This document shows positions 1 through 10,445 of a stretch of 64,000 nucleotides of DNA, one piece after another. The notes below the pieces were generated by a model. The model searched no databases and was not told where the DNA came from. It saw nothing but the letters and a program-made list of their open reading frames with translations. The translations under genes were made by a program, and so were the position numbers. The stretch covers positions 1,674,001 through 1,738,000 of the forward strand of contig JBCAML010000008.1 of assembly GCA_038503075.1 (NCBI GenBank). Reading direction: 5' to 3'. Origin of the DNA: Gyromitra esculenta. Taxonomy: Eukaryota > Ascomycota > Pezizomycetes > Pezizales > Discinaceae. Each line of letters opens with the position of its first letter. The first letter of the stretch is position 1.

Positions 1-828
1 AGAGAAAGAATCACTATCTCTTTCAAAAAGAATCGACTTCGAATCCGAACGAGCTCTTACAGTAGCCTTAGGGGTACTTAAATCATCCTTCATAATAGCC
101 CTCTCTTCCTCTCCCCAATCCATATTCCCGTCCACCCTTTCACTAAAAGCATCGTCTACAACACTAAAAGCATCTTCCTCACTCATGGCTTGTTGCATCA
201 TCTCGTCTATATTCTCCGTATAACTAACTGTATCTCCGATAGACCTCATAGTCTCTCTCGAGACCTTTCGTTGCAATGTAGCTGTAGCTAAACGCCGTTC
301 GATAGCTGCATTCGACACCTCAACTTCGACTAACATCTTCTTTAGGGCCCTTTCTCTCTCTTCGGCTCTGCGCCGTACTGCAACGAGCTCCCGGTCACGG
401 TGTGCAAGGTCTGAAGCTAGCTGGCGTATCAACGGAATTACACCCTGCCGTTCAACAAGTCGCTCGATCGTACTATCCGGCGCAAGATGGAGACTCCCAG
501 GGACATGAGCCGAAGCTACATGGTCGTCAAACAAGGCCAACCTTGGGTCCTCTGCGGTCTTTCCAATACCTTGACCAGGTGAACCGGTTAACTTATTTGA
601 CGGTGGTGGAGAGCCCGTAGAGTGATGAACTAAACTTCGGTCTGAAGGTGGACGAAAGGTGGACCTTTGGGAAACGGGACTCGCAGGTTTTGGGCTTGCC
701 AAAATAGCTGCTATTGAGTCATGTTCTTCATCATCTGAGGTCCCCCGAGAAAGTGGGTAGTTCTCGTCGACGGACTCGAGGGGTTCGTGGGAAGGAGATG
801 AGGCTGAAGAGGACATCGATTGAGACAT
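1..828 (-). CDS. N-terminal part of a large hypothetical protein, truncated by the window edge
   Basis: An ATG at 828-826 opens a frame that stays free of stops for all 276 codons to the left edge, so the gene continues outside. The first ~85 residues are Ser/Pro-rich and acidic (starts MSQSMSSSASSPSHEP). Around residues 90-165 there is a conserved-looking stretch (DPRLALFDDH, then STIERLVERQGVIPLIRQL). It is followed by a charged, probably coiled-coil segment rich in RRRAEERERALKK. The tail seen here is acidic. The layout recalls N-termini of some fungal TBC/RabGAP proteins, but that is recollection rather than proof, because no catalytic domain lies in the window. No intron was needed. The start is the first ATG after upstream stops and is followed directly by the low-complexity N-terminus. 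Confidence 0.6.
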   Translation of the reverse strand, partial: MSQSMSSSASSPSHEPLESVDENYPLSRGTSDDEEHDSIAAILASPKPASPVSQRSTFRPPSDRSLVHHSTGSPPPSNKLTGSPGQGIGKTAEDPRLALFDDHVASAHVPGSLHLAPDSTIERLVERQGVIPLIRQLASDLAHRDRELVAVRRRAEERERALKKMLVEVEVSNAAIERRLATATLQRKVSRETMRSIGDTVSYTENIDEMMQQAMSEEDAFSVVDDAFSERVDGNMDWGEEERAIMKDDLSTPKATVRARSDSKSILFERDSDSFS

Positions 829-2448
829 TTTGACCGGCGTATTACTTCTGAGAGTCCTATCCGTCTGTGGCGAGGAAGTGGAAGCATCTTGGTCGGCCCC
901 AGGGTTGGGCTCCATACCGTAGGAGGGGAAGCTCCCTGGGTGGGGTAAAGGTGGGACCCTACAGCAGTAAATTCTATTGTTTGGGGGGGGTTGAAAATCC
1001 AAAGATGCGGAGAAGTATTGCGTGGGGGTATTTTCTAGATAAGTTGATGCAGGTAGGTTTACTTGTACTCGAGAAGTTTAGCCTGACAGCAGGTAAGGGA
1101 GACTGCCGAGAGGAGAAGCAAGCGAGAATCAGCGAATGCAGCCACAGGATCACAGAATGCAGATGAGGAACGAATAGGAGAAGAGCACGCACGCACGATA
1201 ACAGCTCCAAGATGAGAGCCAGTTTGGTGAAGATGTGGGGAGCGTTATGGAAGGGGAGATGTCGATGATGATATGCTGTCTGGCCTGGAGGAAGTAGTGA
1301 CAGGATCCGAACACTAATGGAGGGTGTTTCTAATGCTGTGGCTAGGATCGTAGATTCCGCATTCCCCTCACATCGCCTTTCTTGTTTGCTGATCTCAGTT
1401 TCCCTATCCCTCTTGACTTGGAATCTTTACTATAGGTACTCTCGATGGCTCACGTCTTCTCGGCGGTGCCACCTCACTGTTGTTTTCCTTCTGAATTGCT
1501 TCCCAGGCAAAAGAACACACTGACGCACCAGTGACGAAGTGTGCATGCGATGCGCCCGGTTGCCCTGCCTGCTTAACCGACCAACCAGGCTCTCCCGGTG
1601 TTGCGTTTTCCCCTAACCCTCCTCGAGTCGGCCCCTCATGACCAATATTCACGCACGTGATACCGCAATACGCGTCTCCACCCAATGCTTGATCCTATCC
1701 CATCAATGATCAGTGTTTCAGCTTTATCGAAACATCCCATACCTTACTTTTTTGTTATAGCTAAATATTCACTATCTTGCGTTATTTGCAATACTCTACA
1801 AGGCCCCCCCCCGAAAAACATTAAGGCACACTCTCCTAAAGGCTAGCCCTTGCTTTTGATTGGTACAATCTTTTGATATCGAGGATCCCCATTTCTGAAG
1901 TTGGTCGTGTTCCCAATTTACTGGCAGCCTTTTATCACTCAGGGAATTTGCTTGCAGTTTGAAATTTTCTCTGAATCCCACCTTTTGTCGCCTTGGTTAA
2001 CATTGGCAGGCATCCCCCGCACCATCGCGATCGCAAGGCTCTAGAAAACACGAGAAAATACCGCATTATTCAAAAGCTCTTCGATGTATGAAATATAACC
2101 GACCTCAACAAGGTTATCTCTCTTCGCAGGTAAGTCAGGCCATTGGTTACCCATATCCAGAATATCTAGGGCTTTGTGCGCTTCTGGGCTTTAAAATCAC
2201 CCGATATCACTCGGTATTAGATTAATCTGTTGTATTTAATATTGGGCGCGTAGGGAGGAATAGAAGGCTCGATTGCTTGTATTGATTAGGCTTGCTCGTG
2301 CTTGCTTGCTTGCTAGAGGTGGGCATACGGCCCCTATCTAAATAGCTCTCTCTCGGGCGCCCATGTGCCCATGTGCTCGGGTACCTGTCTCTCAATCATT
2401 TCCGACTCCGAAGCCACACCCGTGGAGGCACTCCGTATTAGGAAGCTC

Positions 2449-2469
2449 CTCCAACATGTTGTGTTGGAG
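2449..2469. repeat. Short perfect hairpin
   Basis: CTCCAACA and TGTTGGAG form an 8-bp perfect stem around a 5-nt loop (TGTTG). Just downstream, the reverse strand reads GGTTCGAAACTCC, which resembles a Pol III B box. No tRNA fold or A box could be built around it. Confidence 0.35.
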
Positions 2470-2691
2470 TTTCGAACCACGATCGAGTATTATTTGAGCT
2501 TAGGATGCCGAGCGAGATGCAAACAAAGCAGGCACTATATATACAAGAAACTGGCCAATAGAAAGCTCCCAAAACCCGGGTCTTCCAAAGCCCGTCCAGC
2601 TATCAAAGATCTACAGAGGCAGAGCCCTGAGTACTATTAGGGCGCAATATCAAATAGTTTCAACATGTTGCTTCACAGACCAAGGGTCTGG

Positions 2692-2802
2692 TACATGTAG
2701 TTACCGTATCTTTACTACCTCGCGAATGGCGGCCACAGCTGACCTAGATGAGATCAAAATACTCAAATAGGTCTCCGTATCTAGAAACTTAACCTACATG
2801 TA
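2692..2802. repeat. Inverted pair of TACATGTA palindromes
   Basis: GTACATGTAG at 2691-2700 and its inverted counterpart CTACATGTAC at 2794-2803 bracket about 95 bp. Flanking bases extend the similarity slightly (GTACATGTAG followed by TTA on the left and by GTTA on the reversed right arm). It may be the two ends of a very small element, or two separate protein-binding sites. Confidence 0.35.
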
Positions 2803-2989
2803 CTTGTTTATCGGCTGTTGGGTTAAGAGGCAGCTCTATATTGGAGGTAAGCTTCAATTGGCGAACACTCTGATCTTGAAGTTCAATTGAAAACTGCCTA
2901 GCCTGCCTATGACCATTACTTACAAAAGCCTAATACTATTCGACCATTGTATACAACTTCTATTCCGCCATAAATTCTAAGTCTCAACT

Positions 2990-3094
2990 ACTAGGGGTAG
3001 GGGTGTGGAGATGGAACGCCAGGGTTTTCCGTTCTGTGAGGTCACCATAGAAATAATGTGAGCCCTGTACCATCTTCATACCCCCACTCCTAGT
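2990..3094. mobile_element. MITE-like element, copy 1
   Basis: About 105 bp bounded by imperfect terminal inverted repeats: ACTAGGGGTAGGGGT on the left and, reversed, ACTAGGAGTGGGGGT on the right (13 of 15 match). The interior shares GGGTTTTCCGTTC and weaker flanking similarity with the element at 7582-7683. There is no coding capacity. It is interpreted as a degenerate non-autonomous DNA transposon remnant; no target-site duplication is obvious. Confidence 0.4.
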
Positions 3095-3253
3095 ACATGT
3101 ATCATAGCTCATCACCCAAATACTACGTGCTACGGACGCGGTGTAACGTGACGTGCCAAGCCTAATGACTCGAGCGTAGCTCTGCCGCGACAACGACCTC
3201 AATGTCCCCGCCGCGTCTCCCGATTCACGTTCAGCAACTCCTCAATCACAGCT

Positions 3254-4818
3254 ATGGCCTCCCCAGCGAAAGGAGTTTTATTACGCGTCCCCCGTAATGA
3301 TAGTCCTGATCCGGACCAATATGTGCTCCTCCACATCACTCGTATGAGCTTGACGCAGCCGTTAGATATGCAGTTACATGCAACGGAAGGCGAGAGAGCT
3401 TTTGGAATGAAATGTATAACTCCCTACATTATTATATACAGCTTTTTTCTTTTCGAGTATTTTTTTTGGAGATTAAGATATTAATTATCAAATTGTATGA
3501 TTTTATTGCTTAGTGACACAATCAAAAATCGATGGCTTTCGAGCTAAATCCTACCTCGGCTCTGCGGAGGAACTAGAGCGGATCCTCTCCACCTTGCTGC
3601 TGAAGACAACTATCAGCGAACCGTTTCTTATACCTCGAGATGTTGAACTGGCAGCTTCAGTTGATAATGACTGTGTTACCGTGTGTCTACTGAATATTGG
3701 GGTTCCGATCTAACTAAACGTGGACTAATGAAATGTCCGTAATAGTTGACGATACGGCAAGATGTCGGCGGTATAAAACAGCGTATTGCAGCTATTAAAA
3801 TACCTGAAGCAGAGGTTGATATTCCGATATTCGAGTGGGCTGTCGAGTCGTGTGGTATTATTGATTCTAACTCCGTAACTACGCCCGCGACCTACTTCTG
3901 GCTCCGCTTTCCCTCACTAACATTACTTCAACGCTACAGTTAGAGATCCAAGCCCTCCAAGCGCGCGTATCTTCCCAAGAGAAAGAAATTGCAAAACTCG
4001 CAGACCAATTCAAACTCCTCGTCGCCCTTAAAAAAGAGCACGAAGAAACCCTCCTAGCCAAGTTCGGCGAACTGCTGAACTCTAAAAAGAGAAAAATCCG
4101 TGAGCTCAACCAAGCTCTCGAAAAGTCAGGTCAAAATGCCCCCACGTCAGGAGTGCCAGAGCCAACCCAGGAGGTAGAGATCAGAGAAGAAAGTCCACCT
4201 TTAGCTGGTCCTTCTAGGGCTCGCGCTACCCGCTCTAAAGCGGCACCTAAAGCCACCGCGAGAAAACGTAAACCGACAGCGTCGCCGTCAGACTCAGAAT
4301 CAGATGGGTTTGTAAAAATGGATGTCGACTCCAAAGGAAAGTCTGTTGCGGCGCCGACGGCAGGCGATGATACAGAAGATACCGAAGACTCCGAAAGTGC
4401 CGGGAAGAGCCGCGACTATCTAAGACAGAGTGAGCTCGGGCAGTCTGATCGAAGCGCTTCAGAAGACGAACTCCCGCCTATCAGGAGGCCGTTTGAAGCG
4501 TTCACGCTCATGCCGCCAGAGAAGAGGACGCCAGAACCAGAAACTCAAACACAGGGCGTAGAGGAAGACAGTGAGTCAAAGGCTGCAGTAAGAGGGCGCG
4601 GACGTGGCGGCAGGGCAAGAGGGGGCAGAGGAGGGAAAGGGAAAGGGAAAGGGAAAGAGCCAACATCACCACCGGCAGCACCGGAGCCAACAAGGGGAAG
4701 GGATAGGATGGCAACGAGGTCAAAGCCGTCGGCGAAGAAGCCGAGCCCAAGTCCGTCACCTCCACCGGCTGATAATTCTGGGGAGACGGATGAGGATACT
4801 GATGATGATGAATTATGA
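3254..4818 (+). CDS. XRCC4: XRCC4/Lif1-like DNA ligase IV cofactor
   Basis: The model has four exons: 3254-3413, 3514-3680, 3746-3854 and 3944-4818 (436 aa), all closing in phase. Residues 1-~110 match the XRCC4 head (MASPAKGVLLRVPR; GFRAKSYLGSAEELERIL; VTLTIRQDVGGIKQRI). A long coiled coil follows (about 130-180), with the EEHxxxLLxKFxELLNxKKxKI-type stalk typical of fungal XRCC4. The family scaffolds DNA ligase IV in non-homologous end joining in the nucleus. The C-terminal ~240 residues are disordered: a basic ARKRKPT nuclear-localisation-like motif, an acidic SPSDSESDGF site of casein kinase 2 type, an RGG/GK-rich patch and an acidic end. Intron 3 uses TTAG rather than a nearer CAG, because only TTAG keeps phase. 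The family assignment rests on the head plus the stalk and is fairly secure. Confidence 0.85.
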
Positions 4819-6067
4819 TGAAATTTGTTTGTACTGCGTTTTGGGGGTCTTGGAGCTTGATTATTTTATTTTAGGGATGACTAGAGGTTGATGGATACCT
4901 AAATGGATATATGTAACACATTTTTTGTGGCTAGATTATCAGTTGACAGATCATTCGCGTCCTTGTAACATACATCCACTCTACGTTGCAAATTCATCAT
5001 GTATCATCACTCGTAATCTAAACCAATATCGGATGCTCTTTTCTTTCCTTTTTTTACTGCCAAGTAGTACAAGAAAAAGCCTAACAGGTTAGGTAAGCTA
5101 CATGTACGTAAGGTCTAGAAAAAAAATACCTGCGGGCATATAAAAGACGGGTAAAAAAAAACTGAGATATGTGACAGGTATAAGACAGACAGTCTTGGTT
5201 GGAATTAACGAATAGAAGTGGAGCTAGTATTTGCTCCAGGGGTTCTTTTGAGGCTTCCGGAAATAGACCGCTACTAGATGCCAGCTTCACCCGTCTTTAG
5301 TGACCCGCGTTCTTTGGTTTTGGTTTAGTGTTGGGTCAAACAAATACTCTCTAAAGCTTATGTTCCTAGGTTGTATCTAAATTCATCACAACTAAGATAT
5401 ATTTTATTGTGTAAATCACATGTTATGCTGTTATTAGGGCACGGGGCCCAGGGTTTTTACTATTTTTTTGTGCTGTGTACTCTTTGTCACTTGTAGGTTC
5501 TTTGTTGTCTTCACCTAGATAGAGAACAGGTTGATCCCCAAAGAATATAGGCCAGCACCTTTGCGGCCGTTCGTATCACAGCTCAAACTCTAGCTCTCTA
5601 GACACTCGCTGCGTTCTTCTTCCATTACCCTGCACGTAGCAAATATAAAATAAATCACCCTAGGAGAGTATAATTTGTAGAGCTGGCTGTATTCGTACAC
5701 GGCGACCGTATTGTATAGGAGAGAGGTAAGGGTTCTCGACTGCAAAGTTTGCAAAGCGACATAAAGCATAGGACGTGTACGGGCATTTCTTGTTTCTAGC
5801 AGACACTCATCGGATTTCGAGATGAGAGGACGGGTTAGTTTTGAAATCGCCCGTCTTGTAGTCATTTAATGGTTTTATCCAAAGGTCCCTTCCGTCATGA
5901 AATGAAGGTCTTGAACCCTGTAATCCGAGTCACTGATAGATGGCAAATACAAGTTGTATATCAAAATTTAATTCCTAATACTATAAAAGAACGAACACGT
6001 CCATTACCTAGCAAACCATCAACTCCAATCACAATCACAGATCAAAAGGAAACAATAATACTTAACA
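4819..6067. other. Intergenic region
   Basis: 1.25 kb between two plus-strand genes. It is A/T-rich, with short unrelated open frames only. One TACATGTA palindrome lies at 5099-5106, inside GTAAGCTACATGTACGTAAG. No RNA gene or repeat was recognised. Confidence 0.5.
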
Positions 6068-6784
6068 ATGTGTCGCTACAACAATACTACTTACTCTTGC
6101 GGACACGCTAAGGAAACATGCATCTTCACTAGTGATCGCTGCCCTAACATTCCCTGTCCTCCAGTTGATCTGGTTAAAGGCTATGCTAACTATGAATGCC
6201 CTCGCTGTGTAAGATCTAGGGGAGAACCTAACAGAGAGTCTAGGGGAAGATCTAGAAAACCAGATGCTGAGACACAACATCCTCAGCACCAGCGAGATGA
6301 AAGACCTAGTCATGACGAGAACCGAGCCAGGGGGAGATCTAGGGGGGCAAATACTCGTGCACGGTGTTCTGAAAGACCTAGATACGATGCCGAAGAGGTT
6401 AGGTGTGGTCAGAATGCAGGTATCTTCACGTCAGATTTCGATCCGTTTTATGGGCAAGCAGGGCAGGTAGACGAGGAGACCTACCGTCAGAACGCACTCC
6501 ATGCGTACAGGAGGAAGCAGGATGCTGAATTTGCGCAGGATGCTGAGGAAGCTAAGCGTTACGCTAGGCATCGTCGAGCCGGCGGCCAGAGTTCAAGAAG
6601 AGCGGAGTTTGAACGTCAGCAGGACCGCCATGAGGAAGAACGAGAGAGGATGTTGGATGCTTCTGATTGTGGATGCCGTGATTGTAGGGTTCAACGGCAT
6701 TTGAAATTGAATAACCGCGTTTACGGATGGGATTGTGGAAATCCAAATCAGCAGCGATCGGAAGAGAAGAAAAGGTATGTCTAG
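6068..6784 (+). CDS. Cys/His-rich hypothetical protein
   Basis: This is an intronless frame of 238 aa. The N-terminal ~50 residues carry a regular Cys/His set (C2, C11, H13, C18, C25, C30, C45, C48, with CGH and CPRC motifs) that could bind zinc. Residues 50-120 are an Arg/Ser/Glu-rich linker with repeated RGRSR-type motifs. Residues 130-200 are charged and helical, with AEFAQDAEEAKRYARHRR. A CGCRDC pair sits near residue 205. I do not recognise a named family; similar short Cys-rich N-termini occur in many fungal orphans. The end carries a strong splice donor (AAAAG|GTATGT), with a possible acceptor TTATAG about 90 nt on. If it is used, the protein would end KKR instead of KKRYV, so the C-terminus is uncertain by only a few residues. 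Confidence 0.6.
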   Translation: MCRYNNTTYSCGHAKETCIFTSDRCPNIPCPPVDLVKGYANYECPRCVRSRGEPNRESRGRSRKPDAETQHPQHQRDERPSHDENRARGRSRGANTRARCSERPRYDAEEVRCGQNAGIFTSDFDPFYGQAGQVDEETYRQNALHAYRRKQDAEFAQDAEEAKRYARHRRAGGQSSRRAEFERQQDRHEEERERMLDASDCGCRDCRVQRHLKLNNRVYGWDCGNPNQQRSEEKKRYV

Positions 6785-7581
6785 CTACATGTAGGTCCTG
6801 GATTTATGTTTGTCTGTCTGTTTAGTTTCCTCCCTGCAAGCAATGTTTGAAATTTGTTTTTATAGATGAGTACTAGTATGTAGGACAATAAAACCTAGGG
6901 TTGATCCTTAATAATAACATTGAATGTGCATGATATATTATCTATTAGTGTGTAATAAAAGTATTAATCCAGACGTATAGCCAATCTTCAAACAGTAATG
7001 AGCAATTGAGCTTACCCCTGCGCCTAATATCCCAACAGCACACCTGCCTTGTAAGTACCGTCCTGACATGGGTCCCATCCATACCTCACATGTACCTGTT
7101 TCAAGGCTCGCCGAGGCTCGGCGGGCTTTGTCCGAACCTTTCTCCTGAACTTTAGCCTAACCTCCAACCATGCCACGGAGCCTATACGAATTAAGGAGTT
7201 TTCTTTGAAAGTTAGACAGTTACAGCAGTAGTATTCAAGGTTGACATCTCAAGCTAGAGCGCAAGTTCTTTTTTTCCCCGTCTGTACCCTCGCCCTGCTA
7301 GTAGCGATAACTCACGAAATAATCTATATAGCGTATTGATAGTGATGCCGTGATCGCGATCCATTGCTCGTAGTTTCCATAAACTCCGGCGGTAAAGAGG
7401 TATTGCGATATGGATCTGACCTTTTTTAGTGGCGGCGTCCCTTGGAGATACACCTTTGGTTTGGCTTTTTCCCATAGCAATCCCTACCATCTTGACTGCT
7501 ACTCTACAATGCCAAGCTGTGAGTATGGGGTTGAGCACGAGGCTGCCTCTGGTGCAACATGAGCTGCTTTCGATTCCTTTC

Positions 7582-7683
7582 TATTAGGGGTACTAGTAGG
7601 GATGTCGAGACGGGGAAGTGGGGTTTTCCGTTCGATAGGATCGTCGTACAAACAATTATACCTGTGCTAGTACCACCCCTATA
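7582..7683. mobile_element. MITE-like element, copy 2
   Basis: About 102 bp with imperfect inverted ends: TATTAGGGGTACTAGTAGG on the left, and TATAGGGGTGGTACTAGCA when the right end is reversed. The interior shares GGGTTTTCCGTTC and similar flanks (GAGA.GG before, AGG..C..C.TA.AAA.AAT after) with the element at 2990-3094. The copies are strongly diverged, so this is an old insertion or a RIP-like mutated copy. Confidence 0.4.
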
Positions 7684-8115
7684 CTCTTACTAACGCTACT
7701 ACGAGTTTCTGTGGGGTAAAATCTTTACTTCTCTCTTGGTGGGACCATATCTTACACGATGTTGATTCCATTTACAAACAGATGTACCCGAAAGTTTCTA
7801 CTTATTCAACCGTCTCACAATACGGAAACGGCGATGATCAGCATGCCATAAATGATCGACGAGGCAGCCAGCGGAATTTAACTAAAGTACGCAATATCAG
7901 CTAAGCTTTCAAGGATCTCCGCCTGGCTTGTGAAGATTCGGGATCACCATTATTAGCCTAGCCCTATATAACGTAATTCCAAGGGACAATGAACTATCCA
8001 AATGTGCTCCTGGAAGGGTTTGAGGTAGTTCTGAAAGTAGATCACGCAAGTGGCTTGAACGAGGCAGACCCCAACTCTTAAGTATATATTATTCCAGCAT
8101 ATAATTTAGCTAAAG

Positions 8116-8124
8116 TATATAAAG
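8116..8124 (+). promoter_or_regulatory. TATA box of the GH43 gene
   Basis: TATATAAAG lies about 130 bp upstream of the GH43 start codon in an A/T-rich stretch. This is a plausible distance given an ~80-100 nt 5' leader. The start codon itself sits in a good context (TTCCACCATG). Confidence 0.45.
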
Positions 8125-8253
8125 GGATGCGAAGATCTAATGTTTGCCTCTCTGCTTCATTCTTCGTTTCCTCACTACATCGTTCAAGGCACCCGCTTTG
8201 ATAAAATTCCACCTCTAATTTCATATATTGAAATAAATCATTAAATTTCCACC

Positions 8254-9317
8254 ATGCTCACGCGAATACTCCTCACGACAATCGCTATGCTACTATGTTC
8301 GTCTGCAATTGTGCGGGCTGCACCGAACCCACTCTCCTCTAGTAATCCCATATCGAAGCGTAGTTTCAATGCAGCCATCACTGCAAATTTCCCCGACCCA
8401 GCCATTATCAAATCTGGAAACACCTACTATGCATTCGCCACGAATGATCACGGCCACAACGTTCAAATCGCAACGTCCAGCGATCTGAACAGCTGGACCG
8501 TCCTTAACCAAGATGCTTTACCCAGCTCAAATTTACCTGCTTGGGTGGACGCAAATGCTCCTAATGTTTGGGCTCCGGATGTTTACCAACGGGTAGTCTC
8601 CCCACCCGTCTATAACGACTCTAGGGCCTTACATATGCTAACAATTAGTCGCTGTATATGTAGAAAGACGGAAAGTATGTTCTGACATATTCCGCTCAAA
8701 TTCCTGGAAGTGGCGCGGCCAAACACTGTGTTGGCGTATCCGTCTCCAGCCAAGTAACTGGCCCATACACCAAAACCTCCGATTCGCCTTTCGCCTGCCC
8801 TGATCCCGTTAACATTGGTGGCGCTATCGATTCTTCCTTCTTCCAGGATCCTGACAGTGGTTTGGTGTACATGGTGTACAAAGTGGACGGCAATAGCGTT
8901 GGAAAAAGCACACCGATTCTCATTCAGCAAGTTGCTGACGATGGTTTCACACTCATTGGCGGCACAACCCAAATCTTAGTCAATGGGCAATATGACGGCC
9001 CAGTCGTTGAGGCACCTAGCCTTGTCAAAAAGAATGGTATTTACGTGCTGTTCTTCTCTTCGAATGCGTATAATACACCTCTCTACGACATAAGCTACGC
9101 TACAGCTACGATCGTAACTGGACCATACGTCAAGAGCAGCCAGCCGCTGCTAGTAACTGGCAATGGCGGGCTCACAGCACCTGGAGGGGCGGATGTGTCA
9201 ACGGATGGAAACACGCTTCTTTTCCATGCCTACGTCGGAGAAGCCGGCAATTCAGCGAGAGGCATGTGGGTTGGTCAAATCCAGATCGACGGCCAAGCGC
9301 GAACGGTATCGATCTAG
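8254..9317 (+). CDS. Secreted glycoside hydrolase family 43 enzyme
   Basis: Two exons, 8254-8592 and 8664-9317 (330 aa), with a 71-nt phase-0 intron. The N-terminus is a typical secretion signal (MLTRILLTTIAMLLCSSAIV, then ARA/AP; cleavage near residue 22-24, possibly a KR Kex2-type site near 34-35). GH43 five-bladed propeller signatures are present: FPDPAII (general base Asp), NVWAPDV, then AIDSSFF (pKa-modulating Asp) and VVEAPSL (general acid Glu). All three catalytic carboxylates are therefore present. The length is usual for a single-domain GH43. Members remove arabinose or xylose from plant-wall arabinan and xylan. Which substrate applies cannot be read from sequence; arabinosidase or xylosidase-like is the broad inference. 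It acts outside the cell. It stands alone without other carbohydrate-active genes nearby. Confidence 0.85.
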
Positions 9318-10445
9318 AGTAGAGCTGTACTATAGTTACAACAGGGGTTTTCTCTTCTTTTTCTTCTCTTTTCTTGTATTTTGGTTTACTAGGATTTAAG
9401 GTTATATATTTCAGGATTGATCAAGCAAAGATGAGCGGACGCGGTCAATTGTACCGTTTCGGATGCCCCACGCCTTCCTTTCTCGTCAAGCACACATAAG
9501 TGCTGGTGCATGTGACCCTAACCACGATCCCGGTCTACAGAATAGCCAAATATCCATAATAGACACGGATTTTCCCCTTTTAACTAAAGACTATATTACG
9601 ACAATGGGTAGTTTATCCTACTGAGTATATGTCGTTGTGGACATCCGATTACCCGAAAAGAGGGGTTTAAATCATGGAAAGTGACTCGTGTTTATCCTAG
9701 ACACTATTTGGTAGTCCTAAACCTCCAACTCGTACGTAAATAACCCTTGTTACGCGCTAAAAACTAAACTACATATAGTAAAGGGTTTGGAATGGTTGGA
9801 ACTCTACCACGCCATGGCTCCTATTTTATACTATATTCTTAGCCCTTGAAGCTTGCCAAATTAAATGCATAATTTGAGCGGACGTCCCCACAGAATCATG
9901 TTGTATATAGCCAATATAGGGCGATAGACTGCAGTCTAGATGAACTCCAAGGGCCTCGAGTCTTTCGGCTGGGGCAGAAAAATTAGCTTGTGGTTACGTA
10001 TTTAGTTAAGGCGAGCACGAATAATGGCCGAAACAAAATATTTCATTTAAATTACCACTAATTTGCTGAAACCAATAACCCTTTAAATTCATATGTCCGA
10101 GTGACTTTTCATGACGAGCATGTCGCCTCAACGCAATTACACGTAATCTTAGACGGAGATGGGTTCCTAAAAACCAAACACGCAGCTACCCGTACTACAA
10201 ACTAGAAACATTAGGTATAGCCCGTCTAATAACCAACTAACTAGTACAATAGCAATTTTAATTCAGGGAAAAAGAACCCTAGAACCCCAAATGAATGGAA
10301 AGACTCGCTGCAATCAGACACCAGAAACAAAAAGTACATTACAGAGAACAGAAGAGTATGTTAAAAAAAATCGGAATACACAAAAAACCCCTAATTCACT
10401 CTTCTCATTTGTTATCCCTCCTTTGACCATTAGGATTAACGCCAT
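9318..10445. other. Intergenic region between convergent genes
   Basis: 1.1 kb between the convergent 3' ends of the GH43 and MIF2 genes. No gene was found. It contains a 20-bp box TCCGAGTGACTTTTCATGAC at 10096-10115 that recurs with two changes at 25776-25795. Confidence 0.5.
10096..10115. repeat. Dispersed 20-bp box, copy 1
   Basis: TCCGAGTGACTTTTCATGAC here matches 25776-25795 at 18 of 20 positions. Both differences are C/T transitions. Both copies lie in gene-free DNA. The function is unknown. Confidence 0.35.

Larger units (their letters stand above)
829..3253. other. Intergenic region, no convincing gene
   Basis: This 2.4 kb lies between the divergent starts of the truncated gene and the XRCC4-like gene. 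Open frames here are short, lack recognisable motifs and overlap on both strands. It holds three copies of the palindrome TACATGTA (2692, 2795, 3094), a small hairpin (2449) and one MITE-like element (2990). A CCCTAACCCT telomere-like decamer lies near 1612. Promoters of both flanking genes must lie here, but no clear TATA box was assigned. Confidence 0.6.
6785..8253. other. Intergenic region
   Basis: 1.47 kb upstream of the GH43 gene. It holds TACATGTA at 6786 and the second MITE-like copy at 7582. The small minus-strand frame at 7254-7538 has no recognisable features and is not called. The last 150 bp are A/T-rich with a TATA box. Confidence 0.5.

Noticed and set aside
2440..2500. Possible tRNA or tRNA-derived SINE from a GGTTCGAAACTCC B-box-like motif
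   Set aside because: No A box, acceptor stem or cloverleaf could be assembled on either side.
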